Positions 1-6,401 of a stretch of DNA of 7,411 nt are shown one piece after another. The position numbers and the translations under genes are program-made. Positions within the stretch are counted from its first letter, which is position 1. Each line of letters begins with the position of its first letter. Under the pieces are notes generated by a model, which saw nothing but the letters and a program-made list of their open reading frames with translations, made no database searches and was not told where the DNA came from. The DNA is taken from NCBI GenBank assembly GCA_003484585.1, contig DNBZ01000066.1, positions 1-7,411 on the forward strand, given 5' to 3'. Source of the stretch: Bacteroidota bacterium (GTDB lineage Bacteria > Bacteroidota > Bacteroidia > NS11-12g > UBA9320).

Positions 1-1086
1 CCACCGTCGTATAATGGCTATAAAATAAAGGCACATTACGGAGGACCAGCCATACAGCAAGAGATAGATGCCGTAGAAGCTCTGATACCTGATACATATG
101 CTATAGACATTATCCCAATGGCCCAATTACTTGAAAATAAGCTTGTACATATCATAGATATGGAACAAGAATATATAGATCACGTAGAAGCCAATTTCGA
201 TATAGAGGGAATACGAAACAGTGGTATAAAACTGGGCTATGACGCTATGTATGGTTCAGGTATGAATGTAGTACGCAGACTGTTTCCTGAGGCTACATTA
301 CTACACGCAGACTACAATCCTAGTTTTATGGGGCAGGCTCCAGAGCCTATAGCTCGAAATCTTAAACCATTTGCGGAGCTTATAAAAAACAGTGACATAG
401 CTTGTGGACTAGCTACAGACGGAGATGCAGACAGAATAGGATTATTTAACGCAAAAGGAGAATTTGTAGACTCGCACCACATTATACTATTACTCATACG
501 CTACCTTGTGGAGCATAAAGGAGTAAAAGGAAATGTATATACTAGCTTTAGCTGTACTTCTAAAATTAAAAACCTATGTGATCACTATGGTATAGAAAAT
601 CACGTAACCAAGATTGGGTTCAAATATATCTGCAAGGAGATGATAGAAAACCAAAGCCTACTAGGTGGTGAAGAAAGTGGAGGAATAGCCGTAAGTACAC
701 ACATTCCTGAGCGTGATGGTATCTGGATGGGACTAATCATATGGGAGTATATGGCTAAGACAGGTAAAAGTTTGGATGAGTTAATACAAGAGATTTATGA
801 TATGATTGGCTCATTTGCTATGGATAGATATGATCTGCGTATGCCTGAAGAACAAAAACTATCTATCATAGAAAAATGTAAAGTAGCCGAATACAAAAGT
901 TTTGGTGAATATACTGTAAGTGGCACAGAAACCATAGACGGGTACAAGTTCATACTAAGTGACGATAGTTGGGTCATGATACGTCCAAGTGGTACAGAAC
1001 CATTGCTGCGTGTATATGCTCAAGCAGCTACTGCAGAAGACACCATAGCTATACTAGATGCTACTAAGGCTACCATATTGGCATAG
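1..1086 (+). CDS. Phosphoglucomutase/phosphomannomutase family protein, 5' end missing
   Basis: Cytoplasmic alpha-D-phosphohexomutase that moves a phosphate between C1 and C6 of glucose or mannose, feeding glycolysis and nucleotide-sugar synthesis. The frame is open from base 1, so the gene continues to the left; 361 residues are visible of roughly 460 expected. The first residues, PPSYNGYK, are the segment that normally follows the catalytic TASHN serine loop, so the phosphoserine lies just outside the window. Numbering from base 1, the Mg-binding loop DGDADR is at residues 140-145, the sugar-recognition loop GGEESGG at 222-228, and the C-terminal phosphate-binding loop RPSGTEP at 328-334. 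All key loops are intact, so this is a window-edge truncation and not a pseudogene. The NGYK context favours a PGM/PMM over phosphoglucosamine mutase (GlmM), but glucose versus mannose preference cannot be read from sequence. The ATG at 118 is internal and not the real start. The end overlaps the next gene by 29 bases. Confidence 0.93.
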   Translation, partial: PPSYNGYKIKAHYGGPAIQQEIDAVEALIPDTYAIDIIPMAQLLENKLVHIIDMEQEYIDHVEANFDIEGIRNSGIKLGYDAMYGSGMNVVRRLFPEATLLHADYNPSFMGQAPEPIARNLKPFAELIKNSDIACGLATDGDADRIGLFNAKGEFVDSHHIILLLIRYLVEHKGVKGNVYTSFSCTSKIKNLCDHYGIENHVTKIGFKYICKEMIENQSLLGGEESGGIAVSTHIPERDGIWMGLIIWEYMAKTGKSLDELIQEIYDMIGSFAMDRYDLRMPEEQKLSIIEKCKVAEYKSFGEYTVSGTETIDGYKFILSDDSWVMIRPSGTEPLLRVYAQAATAEDTIAILDATKATILA

Positions 1087-1987
1087 ACATCTATTCGCTT
1101 GGCTCCTAGTGTGCTCTGCAATTTTGTGCCAAGCACAAGATAGTACACAGGTAAATTATAAACTTCGTAAAAAAGTAGTCATAGGAGGAAATGCAATAGC
1201 ATATTCTGCTACTATGACTGGTCTATATGCCCTTTGGTACAAAGACTACCCATTAGAGAAATTTCACTTCTTTAATGACAACAAAGACTGGCAACAGATG
1301 GATAAAGTAGGTCACGCATTCTCCTGCTACTACGAAGGTGTAGCAGGCATAGAAATGATGAAGTGGGCTGGATACAATAAGAAACAATACTCGCTAATTG
1401 GCGGATCCTATGGATTTCTCATTCAGACAAGTGTAGAAGTCTTAGACGGGTTCTCCGCAGGCTGGGGAGCCAGCATGGGTGATGTAGCAGCTAACACCTT
1501 TGGAGCATCATTAGGCATAACACAGAGTCTAGTTTGGGACGAGCAACGCATATGGATGAAATATTCGTATTCCGCATCTCGATATGCCCAAGTAAGACCG
1601 AATGTGCTAGGAAGTAACCTAGCTGAGCGTATACTAAAGGATTACAATGGTCAGACCTATTGGCTCAGTGCCAATGTGAATTCCTTCCTAAAAGAAGATA
1701 CCAAATGGCCTAAGTGGCTCAATATAGCTGCAGGATATGGAGCTGATGGTATGGTAGGCGGTTTTGACAATACGTATACCAGTGAAGGTATATATTATGA
1801 TAAAACCGCTACATATAAACGTGCTCGTCAGTTTTATCTATCTCCAGACATAGATCTCACACGTATACCGGTGAAGAAAAAAGGATTGAAGACTTTGCTC
1901 ATTATGGCAAACTGTATTAAGTTCCCTATGCCTACGCTAGAGTACCATAGTGATGATGGTATGAAAGCACACTGGCTTCACTTTTGA
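1058..1987 (+). CDS. DUF2279 family envelope protein with signal peptide
   Basis: A 309-residue protein of unknown function. Residues 1-26 look like a signal peptide: a basic n-region (RLPYWHRH), a hydrophobic stretch (LFAWLLVCSAIL) and a likely cleavage after CQA. This predicts export to the periplasm or outer membrane. The core matches my memory of the DUF2279 family, with DKVGHA at 82-87 and the glycine-rich segment VLDGFSAGWGASMGDVAAN at 128-146. These resemble the conserved His/Asp/Glu positions of YfiM/VanZ-like small membrane domains. Residues 30-60 and 110-125 are moderately hydrophobic and may be membrane-associated. The rest (residues 160-309) is rich in Tyr, Trp and Asn. The ATG start is chosen because it alone keeps a complete signal peptide; it lies inside the 3' end of the mutase gene, suggesting co-transcription. 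The family name is from recall and not from a search. No enzymatic role is claimed. Confidence 0.85.
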   Translation: MLLRLPYWHRHLFAWLLVCSAILCQAQDSTQVNYKLRKKVVIGGNAIAYSATMTGLYALWYKDYPLEKFHFFNDNKDWQQMDKVGHAFSCYYEGVAGIEMMKWAGYNKKQYSLIGGSYGFLIQTSVEVLDGFSAGWGASMGDVAANTFGASLGITQSLVWDEQRIWMKYSYSASRYAQVRPNVLGSNLAERILKDYNGQTYWLSANVNSFLKEDTKWPKWLNIAAGYGADGMVGGFDNTYTSEGIYYDKTATYKRARQFYLSPDIDLTRIPVKKKGLKTLLIMANCIKFPMPTLEYHSDDGMKAHWLHF

Positions 1988-1994
1988 CCAAGAG

Positions 1995-2074
1995 ATCCTA
2001 TATAATTTTAGCTGGCAACAAATTTTCCTTTCTATGGACTTCATTCAGCACAAAGTATAATTCTTAAGAGCAAA
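1995..2074 (+). repeat. Diverged ~80-bp direct repeat, copy A
   Basis: First copy of an imperfect direct repeat in the convergent intergenic gap. It shares two exact 15-base blocks with copy B: ATCCTATATAATTTT (1995-2009) and CAAATTTTCCTTTCT (2019-2033). Both copies end in AGAGCAAA, and the sequence between is partly similar with small indels. The palindromic core that is clear in copy B is decayed here (TGGACTTCATTCA). It probably belongs to a family of non-coding interspersed elements; no ORF of note lies within it. Confidence 0.7.
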
Positions 2075-2081
2075 CGAGGAC

Positions 2082-2110
2082 GGTAGGAATGCCTTATTTC
2101 CTGCTTTTTT
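2082..2110 (+). terminator. Possible rho-independent terminator for the + strand genes
   Basis: An imperfect hairpin pairs 2082-2089 (GGTAGGAA) with 2098-2105 (TTCCTGCT). It has eight pairs, two of them G-T wobbles, and an 8-base loop. A run of T follows (2105-2110), and the next bases are also T-rich. It lies about 95 bases after the DUF2279 stop codon, in the gap where the two transcription directions meet. The stem is weak, with few G-C pairs, so this is a moderate call only. Confidence 0.4.
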
Positions 2111-2125
2111 CTATTTGTCATCAGA

Positions 2126-2141
2126 GTCCCTTGCAGGGGAC
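2126..2141. other. Short perfect-arm hairpin in the convergent gap
   Basis: GTCCC (2126-2130) pairs with GGGAC (2137-2141). An extra T-G pair inside leaves the loop TGCA. It has no T-run on either side in either direction, so it is not a classical intrinsic terminator. It sits between the two copies of the 80-bp repeat and may be part of the same palindrome-rich intergenic family, or may help block convergent transcription. Confidence 0.45.
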
Positions 2142-2155
2142 CACAGAGAAGTTAA

Positions 2156-2234
2156 ATCCTATATAATTTTTAGTGCTCGCAGCAAATTTTCCTTTCTTTG
2201 GGCTTCAGCCCGAAGCTTATATCTGCAGAGCAAA
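2156..2234 (+). repeat. Diverged ~80-bp direct repeat, copy B, with internal hairpin
   Basis: Second copy of the intergenic repeat, 161 bases after the first. It contains a stable hairpin: CTTTGGGC (2196-2203) and GCCCGAAG (2208-2215) pair over eight bases with one wobble, around the loop TTCA. Immediately after the copy lies a second small palindrome, GGCTTTAGCC (2236-2245), with the same GGCT-TY-AGCC core. The repeat ends about 30 bases from the end of the - strand hypothetical gene. Hairpins without a following T-run suggest an interspersed palindromic element more than an ordinary terminator. Confidence 0.7.
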
Positions 2235-2264
2235 TGGCTTTAGCCTAACAATATTAGATCCTCT

Positions 2265-3140
2265 CTAATACCTCCTTAAATCATTACTATTTTTTTCACG
2301 ATCTTCAAACATCATGGAATAACGTCTCCACGTGCCTTTTTCAAATTTCATATAATCATACGTGCCATCTGGTACGTAGTTTTCATACATCCCTTTCATC
2401 ATAGGATTTATAGGAACCAAATTAGCAAATATGATAGCTTGTTCCTCTTTATCATACCGCATAGTCATGGCCGCCCGATCATTGAAATCGAAAATTATCC
2501 TAGCCTGCAAATCTCCTTCAAAATTAAAAATCTCCTCTCCAAATTTGGGTTTTCCTTCTTCATCAAACCAGAGAACATCTATAATTTTTCTATTGGTTTT
2601 AGAGTCTTGTCCATCCCAACCAAAAGTGATATAGTAATCTTTCTTTTTCCACTTGTAATGGTGTACTTGATAGATTAAGGCACCCATCCAGTGTCTATTA
2701 TCAAACTCGGCATAGTGCACGTCTCTATTATAGTCTGAGCTATCATACAGTCCGAATAGCTCTAGGCTGTCGGAGTTATTCATCTGAATAGCACCGAAGT
2801 ACATATACTTACCACTATCTAGTAGTAGATTCCATGTAAAAACCCTAAATTTATCATCTTCTGACCGTATAGCCGAAACCGTTTTTATGGTCTTAAAATC
2901 ATAATCAAAGGAATTGGGAATACTTAGGGCTTTCTTCAGTGTCTGTATGTAGTAATAGCAGCTAGTGATTCGCTCTACTTTATCCTTCGAGTTTATGATA
3001 TTGTAACTGAGTCCTTCGAGTTGGTACTCATAGTTACGAATAGAGTCTATGTAGGTAGAGTCGCCCGGTTTTACTTTAGCCCTTTGCCCAAAAGTAATAA
3101 GGCACAAAAATGATAAGGTGATAACTATGAATTCTCTCAT
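2265..3140 (-). CDS. Secreted hypothetical protein, Bacteroidota type
   Basis: A 291-residue protein whose function I do not recognise. Residues 1-18 (MREFIVITLSFLCLITFG) form a clear Sec signal peptide with probable cleavage before QR. There is no lipobox cysteine and no later transmembrane segment, so a periplasmic or secreted soluble protein is likely. The mature part has a short helical region (about 40-75), then an aromatic-rich region likely to be mostly beta strand. Segments such as FRVFTWNL (98-105), YMYFGAIQM (112-120), WMGALIYQV (151-159), YYITFGWDGQDSKTNRKIIDVL (169-190) and a C-terminal PDGTYDYMKFEKGTW (257-271) resemble, from memory, a widespread uncharacterised Bacteroidetes protein group. 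The ATG start is supported by the signal peptide. It follows the thiolase stop by 61 bases on the same strand and may be co-transcribed. No promoter or Shine-Dalgarno site is obvious in that gap. Confidence 0.85.
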   Translation of the reverse strand: MREFIVITLSFLCLITFGQRAKVKPGDSTYIDSIRNYEYQLEGLSYNIINSKDKVERITSCYYYIQTLKKALSIPNSFDYDFKTIKTVSAIRSEDDKFRVFTWNLLLDSGKYMYFGAIQMNNSDSLELFGLYDSSDYNRDVHYAEFDNRHWMGALIYQVHHYKWKKKDYYITFGWDGQDSKTNRKIIDVLWFDEEGKPKFGEEIFNFEGDLQARIIFDFNDRAAMTMRYDKEEQAIIFANLVPINPMMKGMYENYVPDGTYDYMKFEKGTWRRYSMMFEDREKNSNDLRRY

Positions 3141-3201
3141 ACTGTCTATAACTTAATAAATATCAATTTTCGTGCCTTATGAATAAATGGATATTGAAAT
3201 C

Positions 3202-4380
3202 CTAGATATTTTTAATAACCATGGCACTAGCACCACCGCCACCGTTGCATATAGCAGCCGCTCCTATCTTGCCTCCATTTTGCTTTAGTACATGGATAAG
3301 AGTGACTAGTATTCTAGCCCCAGATGCACCTAATGGATGTCCCAGTGCTACTGCTCCCCCATTTATATTCACCTTGCTCGCATCTAAACCTAGTAATTTA
3401 TTATTAACCAAGGCTACTACAGAAAATGCCTCATTAAGTTCAAATGCATCTACATCTGCAATAGTACATCCCGCTCTTTCTAGAGCTATAGGCATAGCCT
3501 TGGCTGGTGCTGTAGTAAAAAACTCTGGCTCGTGTGCTGCATCTGCAAAAGATACCACTTCTGCTATAGGAGTAAGCCCTAGTTCCTTTACTTTATCTTC
3601 ACTTACTAGTATAATACACGCAGCACCGTCATTTATTGTACTTGCATTTGCAGCAGTTACAGTTCCATCTTTTTCAAAAACGGGTCTTAGACCTGAAATT
3701 TTTTCGAACATAACGTTCTTGTATTCCTCGTCTTCATCCATTAGTATAGGATCTCCTTTACGCTGAGGTATAGGCACAGCTACTATTTCATCTTTAAACT
3801 TACCAGAAGCAACAGAAGCTGCAGCTGTTTTATAGGAATTTATAGCAAACTCATCTTGCTGCTCTCTAGTGATACCGTGCACTTTTGCAGTGTTATCTGC
3901 TGCACTACCCATCATATACTCATTATATACGTCTCTAAGGCCGTCGTGAGCTAAACCATCTATAGCAGTAAAGTTACCATACTTATATCCGTTTCGTGAA
4001 CCGGGTAAATAATGTGGGACTTGGCTCATGTTTTCCATTCCGCCTGTCACTACCATATCGTTATGCCCTAGCATAATACTAGATGCACCTAGAGCTACAG
4101 ATTTCATACCACTAGCACACACCTTATTTACAGTAGTACAAGGTGTAGTATTTGGCAATCCAGCAAATATTGCTGCTTGTCTGGCTGGAGCTTGGCCCAA
4201 ACCTGCTTGTAATACATTACCAAAATATACTTCGTCTATATCCGTAGGTTTTACTCCTGCTTTAGCTAATGCCCCTTTAATGGCTATGGCTCCTAGATTA
4301 GGTGCTGATATACCGCTTAATTTTCCATTGAAGCTACCCATAGGGGTACGCACAGCTGATACTATAAATACTCGTTTCAT
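3202..4380 (-). CDS. Acetyl-CoA C-acetyltransferase (thiolase)
   Basis: Cytoplasmic thiolase that condenses two acetyl-CoA to acetoacetyl-CoA, or runs in reverse at the end of beta-oxidation. From the ATG at 4378-4380 the protein is 392 residues, the usual length of the biosynthetic thiolase family. The nucleophilic cysteine is at 88 in VNKVCASGMKS, the asparagine motif NEAF at 316-319, the catalytic histidine at 348 in GGAVALGHPLGASG, and the second cysteine at 378 in ICNGGGGASA. These match the Cys89/His348/Cys378 pattern of the well-studied Zoogloea enzyme. A TTG three codons upstream would add MLA, but MKRVFIVSAVRTP is the normal thiolase beginning, so the ATG is preferred. The neighbouring genes are not fatty-acid or polyhydroxybutyrate genes, so degradative versus biosynthetic use is undecided. 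Names such as atoB, phaA or thlA would all be possible. It lies 49 bases after the barrel-type protein gene. Confidence 0.96.
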   Translation of the reverse strand: MKRVFIVSAVRTPMGSFNGKLSGISAPNLGAIAIKGALAKAGVKPTDIDEVYFGNVLQAGLGQAPARQAAIFAGLPNTTPCTTVNKVCASGMKSVALGASSIMLGHNDMVVTGGMENMSQVPHYLPGSRNGYKYGNFTAIDGLAHDGLRDVYNEYMMGSAADNTAKVHGITREQQDEFAINSYKTAAASVASGKFKDEIVAVPIPQRKGDPILMDEDEEYKNVMFEKISGLRPVFEKDGTVTAANASTINDGAACIILVSEDKVKELGLTPIAEVVSFADAAHEPEFFTTAPAKAMPIALERAGCTIADVDAFELNEAFSVVALVNNKLLGLDASKVNINGGAVALGHPLGASGARILVTLIHVLKQNGGKIGAAAICNGGGGASAMVIKNI

Positions 4381-4429
4381 TGCGAGCAAAAGTAGTAGAT
4401 TTTGGCTACTTAGTTGTAGTCTATACTCC

Positions 4430-5677
4430 TTAAAATATTTGTTGTTTGAATCCTAGGCGAAGACCAGTAGAATACTGATTCTGATCTACAGCATATGGTC
4501 TTTTGAAAGTGGAAGTGATATTGTACTTAAAAGTTGGATTTACAAAAAGCTCCAACCTCTCACCAAAGTACTGAGACAGTGTAACCCCAGTGATAGTGCC
4601 AACTCCATAGGTATTAAATATTTCTTTGTCACTATTGCACCAGTAGTGGTAATCCGTATTAAAATCAAAAGCTAACGCATTAACCTTACTCAACTTTTTA
4701 AAATTTACACCTGCGTCAAAGGACAATTTAGATTTATTAAATTTAGCAACATCAATGCTCACACCCAAAGGTATTTCTATGTAAGAATACTTATTTGTAA
4801 ATGGGATATTACCATTTGAATTTTCTGAAGAATACAATTCATACATAGGTTTATTCCCCATAAAGGATGCATTTTCATAATTAGGATTCTCTGTATCTAC
4901 AGGTCTTACTTGAATTTGCTCACCGTAGTGAGCGTAGTGCAAGCCGGTAAAAATGGTAATTTTAGAATTTATTCTTCTGCCAATATCAAATCCGAAGGAG
5001 TAAGATGTGATAGCCTTATCTGTTTTATTTCTAGAGTCTTCTGTCAATCCAAATGTATATCTATAGTTACCATCTACAGCTACTCCATTTACATAGGCAG
5101 GATCATAACTAAACGTACGATAACTGAGAGTAGGTGCAAAACTTACACCGATATACCACTTACCCTGCTTGGGAACCATATTAGGATTTATCAGGTATTC
5201 CTTATCTAGTCTATTCAGATATTTTAGCAATTGCTTACTCTGCAACACTGAGAATATATCTACTTGCTCTATGATAGACAGATCAAATAAATCAAACGTA
5301 TTAGCATACTTTGCTTGTTTCTCTACCTTGTCCGTATTTGCCAGTTGAGCTGGTTTAGAGATAATGTTAGAGAATACTAATGACTTAATATCTTCTAGGT
5401 TGCTAGCGTCTATGTCATCCACTGCTAAATCTGAAGCAGTCACTCTATCGAAAATAGTAAGGACGTTCGGGTCATTCTGAGGCACACTATTTTCTGAGGT
5501 TTGCCAGAGCTTCCCAATATTAAAATCTAAATCGCTAAAACTCTTTCCAGTGATGAGGCTATAGGTTTGAAAACCGAGCAAAGTAAGACCACAAAGAACC
5601 GCAGGCACTATAGCAAAAGTGGCTAACCCTGATCTTGACTTAATCTTTTCTTTTATGTTATTGAGTTCTGTACCCAC
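4430..5677 (-). CDS. Membrane-anchored protein with outer-membrane beta-barrel-like C-terminus
   Basis: A 415-residue protein of unknown function. It has a short basic N-terminus (NNIKEKIKSRS), then one strong hydrophobic helix at about 18-43. An acidic, probably helical linker covers 45-165. From about 173 to the end there are alternating amphipathic strands (WYIGVSFAPTLSYRTF, SYSFGFDIGRRI, ITIFTGLHYAHYG, YSYIEIPLGVSIDV, LELFVNPTFKYNITSTF), ending GLRLGFKQQIF. This resembles the outer-membrane barrel (PorT-like) domains of Bacteroidota that follow an N-terminal membrane helix, often next to ECF sigma factors. No sigma factor lies next to it here, and the usual cytoplasmic domain before the helix is nearly absent. 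The start is a GTG placed directly after an in-frame TAG, so no longer in-frame version exists. The next in-frame ATG, at residue 167, would remove the helix. An AGGA lies 8 bases upstream. An older frameshift at the N-terminus is possible. Confidence 0.82.
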   Translation of the reverse strand: MGTELNNIKEKIKSRSGLATFAIVPAVLCGLTLLGFQTYSLITGKSFSDLDFNIGKLWQTSENSVPQNDPNVLTIFDRVTASDLAVDDIDASNLEDIKSLVFSNIISKPAQLANTDKVEKQAKYANTFDLFDLSIIEQVDIFSVLQSKQLLKYLNRLDKEYLINPNMVPKQGKWYIGVSFAPTLSYRTFSYDPAYVNGVAVDGNYRYTFGLTEDSRNKTDKAITSYSFGFDIGRRINSKITIFTGLHYAHYGEQIQVRPVDTENPNYENASFMGNKPMYELYSSENSNGNIPFTNKYSYIEIPLGVSIDVAKFNKSKLSFDAGVNFKKLSKVNALAFDFNTDYHYWCNSDKEIFNTYGVGTITGVTLSQYFGERLELFVNPTFKYNITSTFKRPYAVDQNQYSTGLRLGFKQQIF

Positions 5678-5685
5678 CTAGATTT

Positions 5686-5689
5686 TCCT
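5686..5689 (-). promoter_or_regulatory. Shine-Dalgarno-like AGGA before a GTG start
   Basis: On the - strand AGGA stands eight bases before the GTG start of the membrane/barrel protein. Bacteroidota use such sites only weakly, but this one matters because the start codon is rare and directly abuts a stop. It supports translation beginning at 5677. Confidence 0.4.
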
Positions 5690-5699
5690 GAGAATGAAA

Positions 5700-5707
5700 C
5701 AAAGCTA
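5700..5707 (-). promoter_or_regulatory. Candidate Bacteroidota -7 promoter element
   Basis: The - strand reads TAGCTTTG, an exact match to the Bacteroidota -7 consensus TAnnTTTG. It lies about 22 bases before the GTG start of the membrane/barrel protein, inside the 93-base gap after pdxH. No clear -33 TTG is seen 19-21 bases further upstream, so the call rests on one half-site. If real, this gene and perhaps those downstream are transcribed independently of ffh-pdxH. Confidence 0.3.
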
Positions 5708-5770
5708 CCATTATTATGCAGCTTTTATTAAGGCTGTCTTGGCTTTTACACAAACATGAGACACTCCTAT

Positions 5771-6400
5771 TTAAGGTTGCAAACGTTGAGTCTGCCAAGA
5801 GTCTCCTATTTTGGTATATAGAATCCTGTCATGCAGCCTACTTTCTCTGCCTTGCCAAAATTCAATTTCATACGGATGTACTACATACCCTCCCCAGTGC
5901 AACGGCTTAGTAACCTCACTATCCATAAATTTAGTTCCGATTTCATCTAACTGTTTCTGCAAGTCTTCTCTCGAGTTTATAGGATCACTCTGCTCAGAAG
6001 CCCAAGCACCGAGTTGACTAGCTCTAGGTCTACTAGAAAAATACTTTGCAGATTTTTCTTCTGTTTGTTTAGTAGCTCTGCCACGGATAATTATTTGCCT
6101 TTCTAGGTGTACCCACGGAAAAAGTAAGGTGCAATGATCATTTGCGAGTAGTTGCTTCCCCTTATGACTTTCGTAGTTTGAATAAAATAGAAATGAAGAA
6201 TCCTCCAATCCTTTAAGTAATACTATTCTAGAATCTACTCGGTCTCCATCTTGAGTAGACAGCACCATAGCATTGGGTTCTTTTATAGCCTCGCTTTCAC
6301 TCGCTTGAGTAAACCAAGTATGGAATAGTCCAAAGGGACTTTCGGGCAAACTACTCTCTAGAAGTTCGCCTTGGGTATAGTTTTTTCTTAGATCTTTCAC
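5771..6400 (-). CDS. pdxH: Pyridoxamine 5'-phosphate oxidase (PdxH)
   Basis: FMN-dependent cytoplasmic enzyme that oxidises pyridoxamine or pyridoxine 5'-phosphate to pyridoxal 5'-phosphate, the last step of the vitamin B6 salvage and DXP-dependent routes. With the GTG at 6398-6400 the protein has 209 residues, close to the family norm. The N-terminal VKDLRKNYTQGELLE fits the usual LRxxY...L.E opening. FMN-contact segments SRIVLLK (57-63) and FYSNYESHKGKQL (72-84) are present, as are RQIIIRGRA (101-109) and SRPRASQLGAWAS (123-135). The substrate-site RLHDR is at 188-192 and the family C-terminal signature W...RLQP ends the protein. The chosen start begins one base after the ffh stop, suggesting coupled translation. 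A GTG 15 codons earlier (6443-6445) would give 224 residues and overlap ffh by 44 bases, adding a tail unlike the family. No ATG start is available, so the start is less certain than the function. Confidence 0.94.
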   Translation of the reverse strand: MKDLRKNYTQGELLESSLPESPFGLFHTWFTQASESEAIKEPNAMVLSTQDGDRVDSRIVLLKGLEDSSFLFYSNYESHKGKQLLANDHCTLLFPWVHLERQIIIRGRATKQTEEKSAKYFSSRPRASQLGAWASEQSDPINSREDLQKQLDEIGTKFMDSEVTKPLHWGGYVVHPYEIEFWQGRESRLHDRILYTKIGDSWQTQRLQP

Positions 6401-6401
6401 T

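Noticed and set aside
3221..3766. 181-codon + strand ORF opposite the thiolase gene
   Set aside because: It is antisense to an unmistakable thiolase, and its Ala/Ser/Pro-rich composition is the usual shadow of such a gene.
4387..4394. TACTTTTG on the - strand, matching the Bacteroidota -7 consensus, just before the thiolase ATG
   Set aside because: It would place transcription start at or inside the start codon, and no TTG lies at the -33 spacing. Treated as a chance match.
4390..4411. AAGTAG/CTACTT inverted repeat just upstream of the thiolase start
   Set aside because: Only six A/T-rich pairs with a 10-base loop. Too weak to call an operator or terminator.
4028..4456. 142-codon + strand ORF opposite the start of the thiolase gene
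   Set aside because: Antisense shadow of conserved coding sequence, with no recognisable domain or signal.
5658..5711. 17-codon - strand ORF (MVALFHSQENLGGYRTQ) overlapping the start of the membrane/barrel gene, as a possible leader peptide
   Set aside because: It overlaps the candidate -7 element, has no regulatory signature and is short enough to occur by chance.
5701..5725. AAAGCT/AGCTTT inverted repeat between pdxH and the membrane/barrel gene
   Set aside because: Six weak pairs with a 13-base loop and no T-run in the direction of transcription. Not supported as a terminator.
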